From NCBI GenBank assembly GCA_000402295.1, contig AQRW01000161.1, forward strand, positions 1 to 27,580: a stretch of 27,580 bases of DNA. Direction: 5' to 3'. Of the stretch, positions 8,053 to 15,893 are shown piece by piece. Source of the DNA: Candidatus Aerophobus profundus SCGC AAA252-L23 (lineage in GTDB: Bacteria; Aerophobota; Aerophobia; Aerophobales; Aerophobaceae). Every line of letters begins with the position of its first letter. The stretch's first letter is position 1. Under the pieces are notes generated by a model, which ran no database searches, was not told the DNA's origin, and saw only the letters and a program-made list of their open reading frames with translations. Position numbers and translations under genes: made by a program.

Positions 8053-8451
8053 ATGTTTAAAAAGAGAAGAATAGAAGAAAAGACCACCACCAGCGTAATC
8101 GGCAAGGAAACAGAATTTAAAGGAAGTATAAAAGATAAGGGGAGTATTCGTATTGACGGAAGTTTCCAGGGAGAAATTGAAACGGAAGGAAATCTTATTA
8201 TAGGTGAAGACGCGGTGGTAGAGGCCAAGATCAGAGCCAAATCGGTGATTATTGGAGGAAAGGTTGTTGGAGATATAAACTGCGAAGAAAAAGTTGAACT
8301 TTTCTCCTCGGGCAGCCTGGAAGGTAAGGTTATGACGTCTGATTTGACTATTGCTGAGGGAGCCTTTTTTAATGGAGAATGTAGAATGACTCCAGGGGGA
8401 AAGGACAACCGCTTTGACCAGGAGTTACCCTCCGAGACTAAAGAAGAATAA
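8053..8451 (+). CDS. Bactofilin (polymer-forming cytoskeletal protein)
   Basis: This 132-residue protein has the bactofilin/DUF583 repeat pattern of a right-handed beta-helix: short strands with regularly spaced glycines and valines/isoleucines (GSIRIDGSFQGEIETEG, GEDAVVEAKI, SVIIGGKVVGDI, GSLEGKVMTSDLTIAEGAFFNGE). Flanking tails are short and charged, the usual arrangement. Bactofilins polymerise without nucleotides on the inner face of the membrane and position cell-wall enzymes. The gene is directly behind an M23 endopeptidase, as in CcmA/Csd-type shape loci, so it probably scaffolds that enzyme; this is inference from context. ATG 8053 has GAGGTTAGGA just upstream. Confidence 0.92.
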   Translation: MFKKRRIEEKTTTSVIGKETEFKGSIKDKGSIRIDGSFQGEIETEGNLIIGEDAVVEAKIRAKSVIIGGKVVGDINCEEKVELFSSGSLEGKVMTSDLTIAEGAFFNGECRMTPGGKDNRFDQELPSETKEE

Positions 8452-8498
8452 ATTATTTATGGAGTCTTATTAAATCTTTGTTTTCTGGGGAAATTGGT

Positions 8499-8573
8499 GG
8501 CGGCATAGCCAAGTGGAAAGGCAGAGGACTGCAAATCCTTTATTCCCCGGTTCGAGTCCGGGTGCCGCCTCCA
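8499..8573 (+). tRNA. tRNA-Cys (anticodon GCA)
   Basis: The acceptor stem GGCGGCA (8499-8505) pairs with TGCCGCC (8563-8569). The anticodon arm is GAGGA-CTGCAAA-TCCTT with anticodon GCA, the T-loop is GTTCGAGTC, and CCA is encoded (8571-8573). No in-frame interruption or intron was seen. Confidence 0.95.
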
Positions 8574-8648
8574 GCGTTGGTTTTTTAGGTACAGATGCAT
8601 CCGGGGTAATTTAACAAAAAAGCTGGGGGTGGGAGAAAGTGATCGGAG

Positions 8649-8724
8649 GCCCAGTTAGCTCAGTGGTTAGAGTACTTGCTTGACATGCAAGAGGTCGCTG
8701 GTTCAAGTCCAGCACTGGGCACCA
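8649..8724 (+). tRNA. tRNA-Val (anticodon GAC)
   Basis: The acceptor stem GCCCAGT (8649-8655) pairs with ACTGGGC (8714-8720). The anticodon arm is CTTGC-TTGACAT-GCAAG with anticodon GAC, the T-arm has GGTTCAAGTCC, and CCA is encoded at 8722-8724. It lies 75 bases after tRNA-Cys, in the same direction. Confidence 0.95.
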
Positions 8725-8973
8725 CTTAGAAGCGGGTTCTAAAATTTACTTATTAGGGTGTAAAGAAAAAGTAGTAAAGTTAGGAGCTCATTATTAAAGT
8801 TTTCTCTTCGGGTAGGGGGGGGTTAGTCTCTTAGTCGCTTTTTGGCTCTTGTTTTACCGAAGGCAATTAAAGTCGTTTCTACCTACGAGTGGATTGTCTA
8901 AAATTTTGGTGGGCTGAAATGGGTTAAAAAATACAGGAAGAGGAGTTTTTAAACTACCTCCAATTGATGTAAA
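8725..8973 (+). other. Gap between tRNA-Val and the thrS leader
   Basis: No gene was found. A run of eight G occurs near 8815-8822. The part from 8909 on belongs to the 900-bp inverted duplication. I looked for the conserved T-box antiterminator sequence expected in some thrS leaders and did not see it. Confidence 0.45.
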
Positions 8974-9012
8974 ACAGTTCGGCCGTTTAACGGTTCGGCT
9001 GTTTTCTCTTTT
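8974..9012 (+). terminator. Terminator-like hairpin before thrS (left copy)
   Basis: ACAGTTCGGCCGTT pairs with AACGGTTCGGCTGT (ending 9002) through G-C, A-T and G-U pairs with one C-C mismatch, followed by TTTTCTCTTTT. It lies 31 bases before the thrS start codon. It could end the tRNA transcript or act as an attenuator of thrS. Confidence 0.6.
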
Positions 9013-9042
9013 AAGTAAGGACAGTTAACCACAGGGATATAA

Positions 9043-9808
9043 ATGGTTTATCAAATTCAACAGGAAGAAGAGGGCAAAAGTCTGGAGATACTTCATCATT
9101 CTACTTCTCATATCTTAGCCCAGGCCGTCAAACGACTTTTCCCCCAGGCAAAATTAGGCATAGGTCCTTCCATAAAAGATGGTTTTTATTATGATTTTGA
9201 CCTGAACGGAGAGATTATTTCTCAAAATATCTCCCAAATTGAAGAGGAAATGAGGAATATAGTTGCCAGAGATATCCCTTTGAAGCGGGAGGTTATGGAG
9301 AAGGAAAAGGCTCGGAAGATATTTGAGGAAAGGGATGAACCATATAAGTTAGAGCTTTTGGGTGAGATTCAAGAAGAAAAAGTGAGTCTCTATTGGCAGG
9401 CCGAGTTTGTCGATTTGTGTCGGGGACCCCATCTTGAAAGTACAGGAAAGGTGGGTTTTTTTAAACTTCTTTCGGTAGCCGGGGCCTACTGGCGAGGGAA
9501 AGAAGACAATTCTATGTTAACTCGCATTTATGGAACATGTTTCTGGAAAAAGGAGGATCTTGACAGATTCCTGAAGAGAATTGAGCAGGCTAAACAGAGA
9601 GATCACCGTCGTCTGGGTAAGGAATTGGGTATTTTCAGTATTATTCCTGGTGCTGGGCCTGGCCTGGTTTTTTATCATCCTCAGGGGGCTATACTGAGGG
9701 ATATTCTGGAAAAATTTGAAAAAAGAGAACATCTCAAAAGAGGATATCAACTGGTTCATACTCCTCATATTTCGCGAGCTCACCTTTGGGAGAAATCCGG
9801 TCATCTTG
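9043..9808 (+). pseudogene. thrS: Threonyl-tRNA synthetase, N-terminal fragment
   Basis: Codons 1-255 are identical in protein sequence to the complete thrS at 25689-27446. The fragment contains the editing domain (HSTSH and DLCRGPHLE zinc-site residues) and the very beginning of the catalytic core, but none of the three catalytic metal ligands. At 9808/9809 it continues in frame into an unrelated short-chain dehydrogenase, so as drawn the locus would encode a 469-residue chimera. A chimera with half an aminoacyl-tRNA synthetase is unlikely to be a functional gene. Either a real partial duplication or an artificial join explains it. Confidence 0.85.
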
Positions 9809-10452
9809 CCCTTAAATGTGATGTCTCCAATTTCCAAGAAGTCCAAGTAATGATTTCTCTGTCAATTGACGCATTTCAGAGACTGGACATTCTGGTGAAT
9901 AATGCCGGAATATTGCGAGGAGAATTTGTCCAACAAGAGAATATTCAGCAATGGTTAAGAGTCTTAGAGGTAAATTTGCTGGGCACTGTCAATTGTTCAA
10001 AAGCAGCTATTGATTATTTGAAGAAATGCGGCAGTGGGAGAATCATAAATTGCTCATCCATATCGGGGAGGATTGCTGATGTGGACCAAAGTGCCTACGG
10101 TACATCAAAAGCAGCTATTGAACACTTCAGCCGAGTATTAGCCGGAGAATTAGCTCCCTACAATATAACGGTCAATGTTTATGCTCCCGGAATCATTGTC
10201 ACGGACATGACCAAGGACTTTGTAGCTGAGAGCGGTGACCAATGGCTAAATCAAGTTCCTTTACAAAGATTTGGTAAACCTGACGATGTGGCCAATGTAG
10301 TCCTCTTTTTAGCCTCTGAGGAATCGAGCTACGTTACTGGAGCGGTAATACCGGTGGATGGTGGAATGTTCATCGTCCAGGATCCCTGGAGAGCCAGAGA
10401 GTTCGCTGGTAATATTAGCTCAGGCGGACCTAAAAAAACAAAGCAGCTTTGA
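9809..10452 (+). pseudogene. Short-chain dehydrogenase/reductase (FabG-like), N-terminus missing
   Basis: About 214 residues from the second half of the Rossmann fold onward: KCDVSNFQEVQ, the LVNNAG motif, the catalytic Ser in INCSSISG, the YGTSK active-site Tyr/Lys, and the closing VDGG. These are 3-oxoacyl-ACP-reductase-type features. The first roughly 50-60 residues, including the TGxxxGxG cofactor loop, are absent, replaced in frame by thrS sequence. The C-terminus is extended past the usual VDGGM ending by a tail that begins FIVQDPWRAREFAG. The same tail (FIVQDPWRTREFA) recurs at 19456-19533. A piece matching the missing N-terminal part (NYLRNEAAAQKVV) is at 19372-19453. Confidence 0.85.
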
Positions 10453-10537
10453 GAAACGGCAAATGCTGACCTGATTCATCTGATTCATTCATTCTCATTC
10501 CTTCCAGAGCTTTACCAAAAATCAATTTTAGGTATAG

Positions 10538-11326
10538 TTGGATTACTGCAAGATTATGGATGCTATTATGTTAAATGCTTTCGCCCTAACTTTCATTTTT
10601 ATTGTGGTGGTGACTCTAGTAGCTGCTTTCGTGCGCGGAAGAAGTAAGGATCAATGCCTGAAGGATTTTTCCGGAAATCTCATCACTCTGGAAAAAACCA
10701 CGGGCAAACTTATCTGGGGCCAACTAAGGGTAGAAAATACGGGGGTCGAACTGGTTTACCAAATCCCACACCGGGATAACCAGGGACACGACGAGACCAG
10801 CTATATTCTCTACAAACAAGAATATCCTACGGTGCAGTTATTCATTCGTTACCATGATGAGTTGGACGAGCAAAACAAGAAGGAAAGAAAAAGAGAATTG
10901 GAGAAAACTTATCACCCCAACGCGGCTCGCAGGCTGAAAAGAAAAATTAGGAATTTCTTCAACACTTTCAGAAATTCAGCTATGGAAGTGGTAAACCTAC
11001 TGGTGGGCCAGGTCAAAAAAACCACTCCTGCGAGCGGACTACTGGTTGGTCAGGACAAATATGTTTCTCAGTTGCAACAAGAATTGGTGGGCGCGGCGGG
11101 GACGGCCTTCGAACCACTGCTGGAAAGACACATTGGCAAAACAGTGGTACTGCAATTAATTAAGGATAAAGACATATCTGAGTATTCTTGCATATTAAAG
11201 GAGTATACGGCGGAGTTCATTGAAGTAATGAATGTGGCTTACCGAAGCAAAGAAGATCAACCATTGAGAGAGGCGGATTTGGTGGTACCACAGAAATATG
11301 GCCTCATCCGACATCTCGGAGAATAG
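10538..11326 (+). CDS. Membrane-anchored protein of unknown function
   Basis: I do not recognise this protein. It has about 260 residues with one N-terminal membrane helix (FALTFIFIVVVTLVAAFV, about residues 14-31) followed by a cytoplasmic-type positively charged turn (RGRSK). The soluble part begins with a strand-rich segment (GNLITLEKTTGKLIWGQLRVENTGVELVY). A highly charged helical stretch follows (NKKERKRELEKTYHPNAARR, about 125-145), and then a second mixed region. The start is unclear: TTG 10538, ATG 10556 and ATG 10568 are all in frame, and none has a strong ribosome binding site; the last would put the membrane helix at the very N-terminus. The beta-CASP RNase gene follows 91 bases downstream in the same direction, so a joint role is possible but unproven. 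Confidence 0.6.
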   Translation: MDYCKIMDAIMLNAFALTFIFIVVVTLVAAFVRGRSKDQCLKDFSGNLITLEKTTGKLIWGQLRVENTGVELVYQIPHRDNQGHDETSYILYKQEYPTVQLFIRYHDELDEQNKKERKRELEKTYHPNAARRLKRKIRNFFNTFRNSAMEVVNLLVGQVKKTTPASGLLVGQDKYVSQLQQELVGAAGTAFEPLLERHIGKTVVLQLIKDKDISEYSCILKEYTAEFIEVMNVAYRSKEDQPLREADLVVPQKYGLIRHLGE

Positions 11327-11339
11327 GTGTAGAACACAA

Positions 11340-11398
11340 CCTGGTTGCAGAAACAGCCAGGAGTGAGGTAAGCACCGGCCCAGTTCAAAGACCGGGCC
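11340..11398 (+). promoter_or_regulatory. Two tandem hairpins in the 5' region of the RNase gene
   Basis: Hairpin 1: CCTGGTTG (11340-11347) pairs with CAGCCAGG (11354-11361) around a CAGAAA loop, eight pairs including one G-U. Hairpin 2: GGCCCAGT (11377-11384) pairs with ACCGGGCC (11391-11398) with one mismatch. Neither is followed by a T tract, so they are not typical terminators. The AGGAGG ribosome binding site begins right after the second one. Confidence 0.5.
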
Positions 11399-11417
11399 TA
11401 GGAGGAATTAGGCAAAA

Positions 11418-12824
11418 ATGAGCATTAAGTTACAATTCTTGGGAGCAACCCGCGGGGTCACTGGTTCAAGTTATTTACTGGAGGTTGATGATAACAAAAT
11501 ATTAGTTGATTGCGGCCTATTCCAGGAAAGAGATTTGCGTTCAAGAAACTGGGATGCTTTTCCCATCAATCCTGGGGCCATTGACCTGGTTTTGTTAACT
11601 CACGCCCATCTTGATCACTGTGGTCTTTTACCCAAATTAGTGAGGGAAGGATTCCAGGGGAGAGTGATTTGTACTCCTCCCACAGAAGAGATCACCCGCA
11701 TCATCCTTTCGGATTCTGCCCGTATTCAAGAAGAAGACGCGCAATTTAAGAGAAAAAGGCATCGTCGAGAGGGAAGAAAGGGGGCCTATCCCGAAATACC
11801 TCTCTATACTGAGAAGGACGTCGGTGCTGTTTTACCCCTTTTCCAACCCACCGGATATAATACACCCATTCAGATAAATCAACACCTGAGCTTTAGTTTT
11901 CACGATGCGGGCCACATTTTGGGTTCATCAATGATTAAAGTGCAAGTTAGGATTGCCGATAAGACCAGAACCATCTTGTTCTCAGGCGATGTCGGTCGCT
12001 GGAATCAACCCATAATCCGTGATCCCACTGTCTTTGATCAAGCTGACTATGTCCTGGTGGAATCAACGTACGGAGATAGACTCCATCAAGACTCTGGAAC
12101 AATTAAGGATCAATTATCTGAAATCATTACTTCCACCGAACAAAGAGGTGGTAACCTGGTGATTCCTACTTTCGCGGTAGAAAGAGCCCAGGAACTCCTG
12201 TATTATCTCAGTGAGCTGGTATTTGAAAACCGTATTCCTCACCTGGTAACCTTTGTCGATAGTCCCATGGCCATCAACGTTACGGAAGTTTTTAATCACC
12301 ATCAAGACTATTTTGATGCGGAGATTCTAAGTCGCATCCGTCAAGGCAATCTTCCCTTCTATTTTTCCAGGCTGAGGTTGACCAGAAGTACAGAGGAGTC
12401 CAAAGCCATTAATCACTTGAAGGCCTCCTGTATTATTATTGCCGGTTCAGGTATGTGTACCGGAGGGCGAATAAAGCACCACCTGGTTAGTAACATCTCC
12501 CGCCCGGAAAGCACCCTTCTCTTTGTCGGATATCAAGCCAGAGGCACGCTGGGACGGGCCATCCTTGATGGAGCAAGAAAGGTGAGGATTTATGGAGTAA
12601 GTCGCCCGGTGAAAGCCCGCATTGCCCAAATTGATGGCTTTTCAGCTCATGCGGACCGAAGTGAACTCTTGAGATGGCTTAGTGGTTTAAACTCACCCCC
12701 CAGACAAGTGTTTGTAGTACATGGTGAGGAGAGAGCGGCCCTTTCCTTCGCCGGTCTTGTTCGCCAAGAAAAAGGCTGGAAGGTATCGGTTCCCCACTAC
12801 CGGGATCACTTTACCTTGAAGTAG
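11418..12824 (+). CDS. Metallo-beta-lactamase-fold beta-CASP RNase (YsxA/CPSF-73-like)
   Basis: The 468-residue protein has the full catalytic set of the beta-CASP nuclease family. The metal-binding HAHLDHCG is at about residue 62, followed by DAGHILGSS, FSGDVGRW and the ESTYGDR segment. The beta-CASP cap carries IPTFAVERAQELLY and the SGMCTGGRI motif, and the closing region has DGFSAHADR and VFVVHGE. These proteins cut or degrade RNA (CPSF-73, archaeal aCPSF, bacterial homologues); no KH domain or RNase J C-terminal domain is present. Expected role: cytoplasmic RNA processing or decay. ATG 11418 follows AGGAGGAATTAGGCAAAA. Two hairpins just upstream could be its own regulatory substrate, as ribonucleases often control their mRNAs. 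It converges with the DUF2207 gene, leaving 101 bases without a clear terminator. Confidence 0.93.
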   Translation: MSIKLQFLGATRGVTGSSYLLEVDDNKILVDCGLFQERDLRSRNWDAFPINPGAIDLVLLTHAHLDHCGLLPKLVREGFQGRVICTPPTEEITRIILSDSARIQEEDAQFKRKRHRREGRKGAYPEIPLYTEKDVGAVLPLFQPTGYNTPIQINQHLSFSFHDAGHILGSSMIKVQVRIADKTRTILFSGDVGRWNQPIIRDPTVFDQADYVLVESTYGDRLHQDSGTIKDQLSEIITSTEQRGGNLVIPTFAVERAQELLYYLSELVFENRIPHLVTFVDSPMAINVTEVFNHHQDYFDAEILSRIRQGNLPFYFSRLRLTRSTEESKAINHLKASCIIIAGSGMCTGGRIKHHLVSNISRPESTLLFVGYQARGTLGRAILDGARKVRIYGVSRPVKARIAQIDGFSAHADRSELLRWLSGLNSPPRQVFVVHGEERAALSFAGLVRQEKGWKVSVPHYRDHFTLK

Positions 12825-12925
12825 AGCCTAAAAATGTTCCCGGTCGGGATTCTCTGAGTAAATGCCGGGGATAAAGATTTTAGAAGAAGCAAATCTAACG
12901 CTTATCTCAGTACCGAAGAATTGCT

Positions 12926-14659
12926 CTACCAGGCTCCACCGCCTCCACCGCCGAATCCCCCACCACTAAAGCCTCCACCGCCGAATCCGCTTCCTCCTTT
13001 ACCAGCTTGAGAAGGAGCAGAGGCAAGAGTGCTACCCATAGTTTTAGTGGCCTGCCCGAGATCTGACACCAGCATACCAGTGTAGAACGCTCCTGCTACA
13101 TAGTGTGAGGAAACGAACCAACCGGGTGGTTCGCGATAGATATCACGAAATGCCTCGGCCCACTCATCAGCCACTCCCAAGACCATAGCGAAGGGAAGAA
13201 TTCGGTCGAAGAGAGTGGGATCTTCTTTACTCATCCGTTTGAGCCTGTCTTCCTCTACCCGGCTAATAAACTCCTTGAGCCCGAGAATCTGATTCACCAT
13301 CCGCACTCCCCGGGCAGTGAGACGGGGCATAATAGTGGAAAAAGCCAAGACAATGCCCCCCGAAACCGAGAGGAGTACCAGAATTTCCCACCGATGCAGT
13401 ATTACCATAAGAAAAAACCCCGCCATCGCTAGTGCTATTCCCACCCCTCGATAGGCACCCCGAATTCGGTCGGGACGACCATAGAAATATCCTTGTTTGG
13501 ACAACACTTGATAGAGACTGTTTCGTATTTTTGGCAGATGTACGTAGAACTTGTTCTTTAGAGAGGATAAGGTTACCGTACCACCCGGACTCCCGGAACC
13601 GAAAATCCCAGTGAGAAACTGCTGTTCATGTGTCTTGAGCTCGGGATCTGCTGTGAATTCTTTGAGCAGCTCAAAACGATAATCCCGGTTAGAGAAAAAC
13701 AAGAGTTTCTTAGAGTCGAGTTGCTCGATTTTAAGATACCCTCGCACGGCCAGATCAATAATCATGGCAGTGATGTCCGTTAAATCAGCTCTCTCATCAA
13801 CCAGCGTCCCTGCCTCGGAAGGAGTAAGATCAGAGGGGGGACGATAATGAACCATAATTGATTCTTCCACTCGAGGGTTCCTTCCACTGGTCATCCAGAT
13901 AGCCAACATCAAGATGAGCACCACCAGGGGCACCAAAAAAAACCAGTTATCCGCCAAGAACCAGATAATTATCTTTATTAGGCCCGGCCGTCTAAGATAT
14001 CCCTTAGGAACACCCACCACCACGGTCAATCCCTCCCGCACTTTCAAATTATCGACCCTGAAGAGGATATCTCCCAGTTCCTGGCTGATCTCGGCCCTCG
14101 ATTCTCGTGAACCCCGGGGCCCAGTGAAACTTCGGGTGGTAATCTCATCCGGAGGAATACCCGCCGGAAGGGACACCATAGCCTGAGCTCGTCCAATGGG
14201 GACGGGCCACTCATCACCAGTGGTATTCCAGTAGAGTTCATCGTGATCATCAAAGTAGTTAATCCCTCGTTCAACCAGGTAGGTTATGATATACCAGTGG
14301 GTTCCGGAAACGTATCGCTTAGGGTCACCAATTCTTATCTCCCGGTAGCGCCCCTGACGACTTACCCGGTAGGAATAGGGTCGTCCATTTTCGTCTTCCA
14401 CGGCCAGGACTTTGAGACGCAGATTATATGCCAGGGAACCTCGGCGGTAATTCACCGGGATACTGCGAAAAATGCCGTGTTTACTTTCTGACTCGAAGTC
14501 AGCCTGGATTTCTTCTCTCACTGAGAGACTACTATCTGGCCTCAGGGTAAGATGAGTGGAGAAATCACGTATAAACCAGGCCTGAGCAGTACTTCCCACC
14601 CAGGAGACCATTACCACCGCCACCACTAAGGCGATAAAACAGAGTTTTGTGGTGTTCAT
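12926..14659 (-). CDS. DUF2207 domain membrane protein
   Basis: The 577-residue protein starts with a signal peptide (MNTTKLCFIALVVAVVMVS..., likely cut after AQA). It is followed by the DUF2207 extracellular beta-rich domain (residues about 28-225, containing HGIFRSIPVNYR and DELYWNTTGDEWPVPI), a membrane helix (about 232-256), a cytoplasmic winged-helix-like segment (LTPSEAGTLVDERADLTDITA), paired membrane helices (about 405-445) and a glycine-rich C-terminus (GGGGFSGGGFGGGGGGAW). That tail is typical of the family. The function is unknown; members often sit beside LemA, as here. Its ATG overlaps the LemA stop (ATGA at 14656-14659), so the two are translationally coupled. Base usage resembles the neighbouring genes of this block. 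Confidence 0.9.
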   Translation of the reverse strand: MNTTKLCFIALVVAVVMVSWVGSTAQAWFIRDFSTHLTLRPDSSLSVREEIQADFESESKHGIFRSIPVNYRRGSLAYNLRLKVLAVEDENGRPYSYRVSRQGRYREIRIGDPKRYVSGTHWYIITYLVERGINYFDDHDELYWNTTGDEWPVPIGRAQAMVSLPAGIPPDEITTRSFTGPRGSRESRAEISQELGDILFRVDNLKVREGLTVVVGVPKGYLRRPGLIKIIIWFLADNWFFLVPLVVLILMLAIWMTSGRNPRVEESIMVHYRPPSDLTPSEAGTLVDERADLTDITAMIIDLAVRGYLKIEQLDSKKLLFFSNRDYRFELLKEFTADPELKTHEQQFLTGIFGSGSPGGTVTLSSLKNKFYVHLPKIRNSLYQVLSKQGYFYGRPDRIRGAYRGVGIALAMAGFFLMVILHRWEILVLLSVSGGIVLAFSTIMPRLTARGVRMVNQILGLKEFISRVEEDRLKRMSKEDPTLFDRILPFAMVLGVADEWAEAFRDIYREPPGWFVSSHYVAGAFYTGMLVSDLGQATKTMGSTLASAPSQAGKGGSGFGGGGFSGGGFGGGGGGAW

Positions 14660-15222
14660 CGGAATTTGACCCGGGGAGTCTCCCGAATTTCCCCTTCTGT
14701 TTCGGAAGGAAGGAGAAAGTACTTGAATTGCTGGAACCGGAAAGTATTGGCAATGAGATTGCTGGGGAAAACTTCGGTGAGGGTATTGAAATCACGCACC
14801 ACCGCGTTATAGTATCGACGGGACAGTTGAATTTCTTCTTCCAATTTGCTCAGGTTTGCTTGCAGATCCAGGAAATTCTCATTAGCCCTCAGCGTTGGAT
14901 AGCGCTCAGAAATAGCAAATAGGCTTTTCAAGGTAGCCTGAAGAGCATTCTCAGCCTCACCTTTGGCCCGCCCGGGAGCAGTAACCTGCATGGCTTTAGC
15001 TCGAGCCTCGGTGACCTGGGTAAACGTTTCCCGTTCGTGAGCAGCGTAACCTTTAACTGTTTCCACAAGATTAGGAATAAGATTATATCTTCTCTTGAGC
15101 TGCACATCTACATCGGACCAGGCCTGGCGGACTCTGAATTTCAACCGCACCAGGCGGTTGTAGAGAGCAACTACCCATATCACCACTATGACTATTACCG
15201 CCAGAATAATCCAGCCTATCAT
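14656..15222 (-). CDS. lemA: LemA family protein
   Basis: The 188-residue protein has one N-terminal membrane helix (MIGWIILAVIVIVVIWVVAL) and the helical LemA domain: YNRLVRLKFRVRQAWSDVDVQLKRRYNLIPNLVETVKGY, then ARAKAM, LSKLEEEIQLSRRYYNAVVRDFN and FPSNLIANTF near the end. The length is normal for the family. LemA proteins are widespread, membrane-anchored and of uncertain function; one is linked to surface antigen display in Listeria. The start ATG 15222 follows GGAGGGGAGGTAGAAA. The next gene, DUF2207, overlaps by four bases, so the two probably form a membrane complex (inference from coupling and from the frequent pairing of these families). Confidence 0.93.
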   Translation of the reverse strand: MIGWIILAVIVIVVIWVVALYNRLVRLKFRVRQAWSDVDVQLKRRYNLIPNLVETVKGYAAHERETFTQVTEARAKAMQVTAPGRAKGEAENALQATLKSLFAISERYPTLRANENFLDLQANLSKLEEEIQLSRRYYNAVVRDFNTLTEVFPSNLIANTFRFQQFKYFLLPSETEGEIRETPRVKFR

Positions 15223-15280
15223 TTTCTACCTCCCCTCCTGTTTAACAGTATTGTCAAAACTTCTTGGTCTTTTTACCATT

Positions 15281-15336
15281 GGTAGCCGCAGGCTTTAGCC
15301 TGCGTTTATTTGCGCAAGTTAAAACTTGCGACTACC
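15281..15336. repeat. REP-like double hairpin
   Basis: CGCAGGC-TTTA-GCCTGCG (15287-15304) and CGCAAGTT-AA-AACTTGCG (15313-15330) are two perfect hairpins enclosed by GGTAG (15281-15285) and CTACC (15332-15336), giving a cloverleaf-like fold. Repeats with this layout are common intergenic elements mobilised by IS200-like TnpA_REP transposases; no such gene is in the window. It lies between LemA and the zinc-ribbon gene. Confidence 0.65.
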
Positions 15337-15357
15337 TTCTCTTGAGATTGGAGCAGA

Positions 15358-15858
15358 CTACTTACCGGTCATATAGTAGCTAAGCCTTAAAAACCTGGTA
15401 TATTTACGCAAAGCGTCGCTTCGTGTTTTCCTTCTCCTTAGGTCTAATTCGGCTTGTTGGTAACTGGGAATATCATCAAGCAGTTTTTCCAAGTACTCTT
15501 TTTCCTCCTGCTCACTCATAAAGGTATCTCGAATAGCTCTTATTTCACCTGAATCAAGAAAGAATCCCCCGCAAGCATAGCATTCATCAATATTAACTTC
15601 CTTGGAGGATTGATACGTGTGGGTATGCATAGGCAGGCCACATTGGGGACAGTTGATTTTCTGCCGATTTTCATCATTCACCCGCGGATAGTCAAGGGCT
15701 TCCTTGAGAGCATCACCGAATCCCTCATTTTTCTCATCGAGCTTGCTCAGTTCAAACCAATCAAACCAAATCCCCTTACATCCCTTCTTACAAACATTCA
15801 CTTTTACACCACCGAAATCTTCCTCAACCATCTCTTTTTTGCATACAGGACACTTCAT
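15358..15858 (-). CDS. Zinc-ribbon protein of the zf-TFIIB type
   Basis: The protein has 166 residues with two treble-clef/zinc-ribbon-like halves. The first is MKCPVCKKEM...VCKKGCKGIWFDWFELSKL, the second is CPQCGLPM...DECYACGGFFLDSGEIRAI, matching the paired CPxC...C..CxGxWxDxxEL pattern of the zf-TFIIB family. A charged C-terminal helix follows. The role is unknown; such proteins may bind nucleic acid or protein partners. ATG 15858 is chosen for its GGGGGGAGGG ribosome binding site. An in-frame ATG at 15894 overlaps the stop of the ABC ATPase gene (TAATG) and would add 12 residues by translational coupling, so it cannot be excluded. Being last behind the ABC genes, it may simply be co-transcribed with them. 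Confidence 0.8.
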   Translation of the reverse strand: MKCPVCKKEMVEEDFGGVKVNVCKKGCKGIWFDWFELSKLDEKNEGFGDALKEALDYPRVNDENRQKINCPQCGLPMHTHTYQSSKEVNIDECYACGGFFLDSGEIRAIRDTFMSEQEEKEYLEKLLDDIPSYQQAELDLRRRKTRSDALRKYTRFLRLSYYMTGK

Positions 15859-15893
15859 CGCCCTCCCCCCTTTTTCATTAGAAGAGCTGTCCA

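Larger units (their letters stand above)
8909..9808 (+). repeat. 900-bp inverted duplication, left copy (thrS leader plus thrS codons 1-255)
   Basis: Base n here corresponds to base 36489-n on the other strand at 26681-27580, with no length difference. Blocks compared at the leader, around 9241 and around 9421 are identical, and so are the translated proteins over 255 residues. The match stops after CATCTTG at 9808. It reaches the last base of the window, so its far end is unknown. Confidence 0.95.

Noticed and set aside
8046..8408. 120-codon frame on the - strand opposite bactofilin
   Set aside because: It is a mirror of the repetitive bactofilin coding sequence, low in complexity (Ser/Pro/Leu-rich), with no ribosome binding site or recognisable family.
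8725..9042. T-box riboswitch upstream of thrS
   Set aside because: The conserved antiterminator bulge sequence and specifier arrangement were looked for and not seen; only a terminator-like hairpin is present.
12825..12925. Bidirectional terminator between the RNase and DUF2207 genes
   Set aside because: The two genes converge here, but no convincing stem followed by a T tract was found on either strand.
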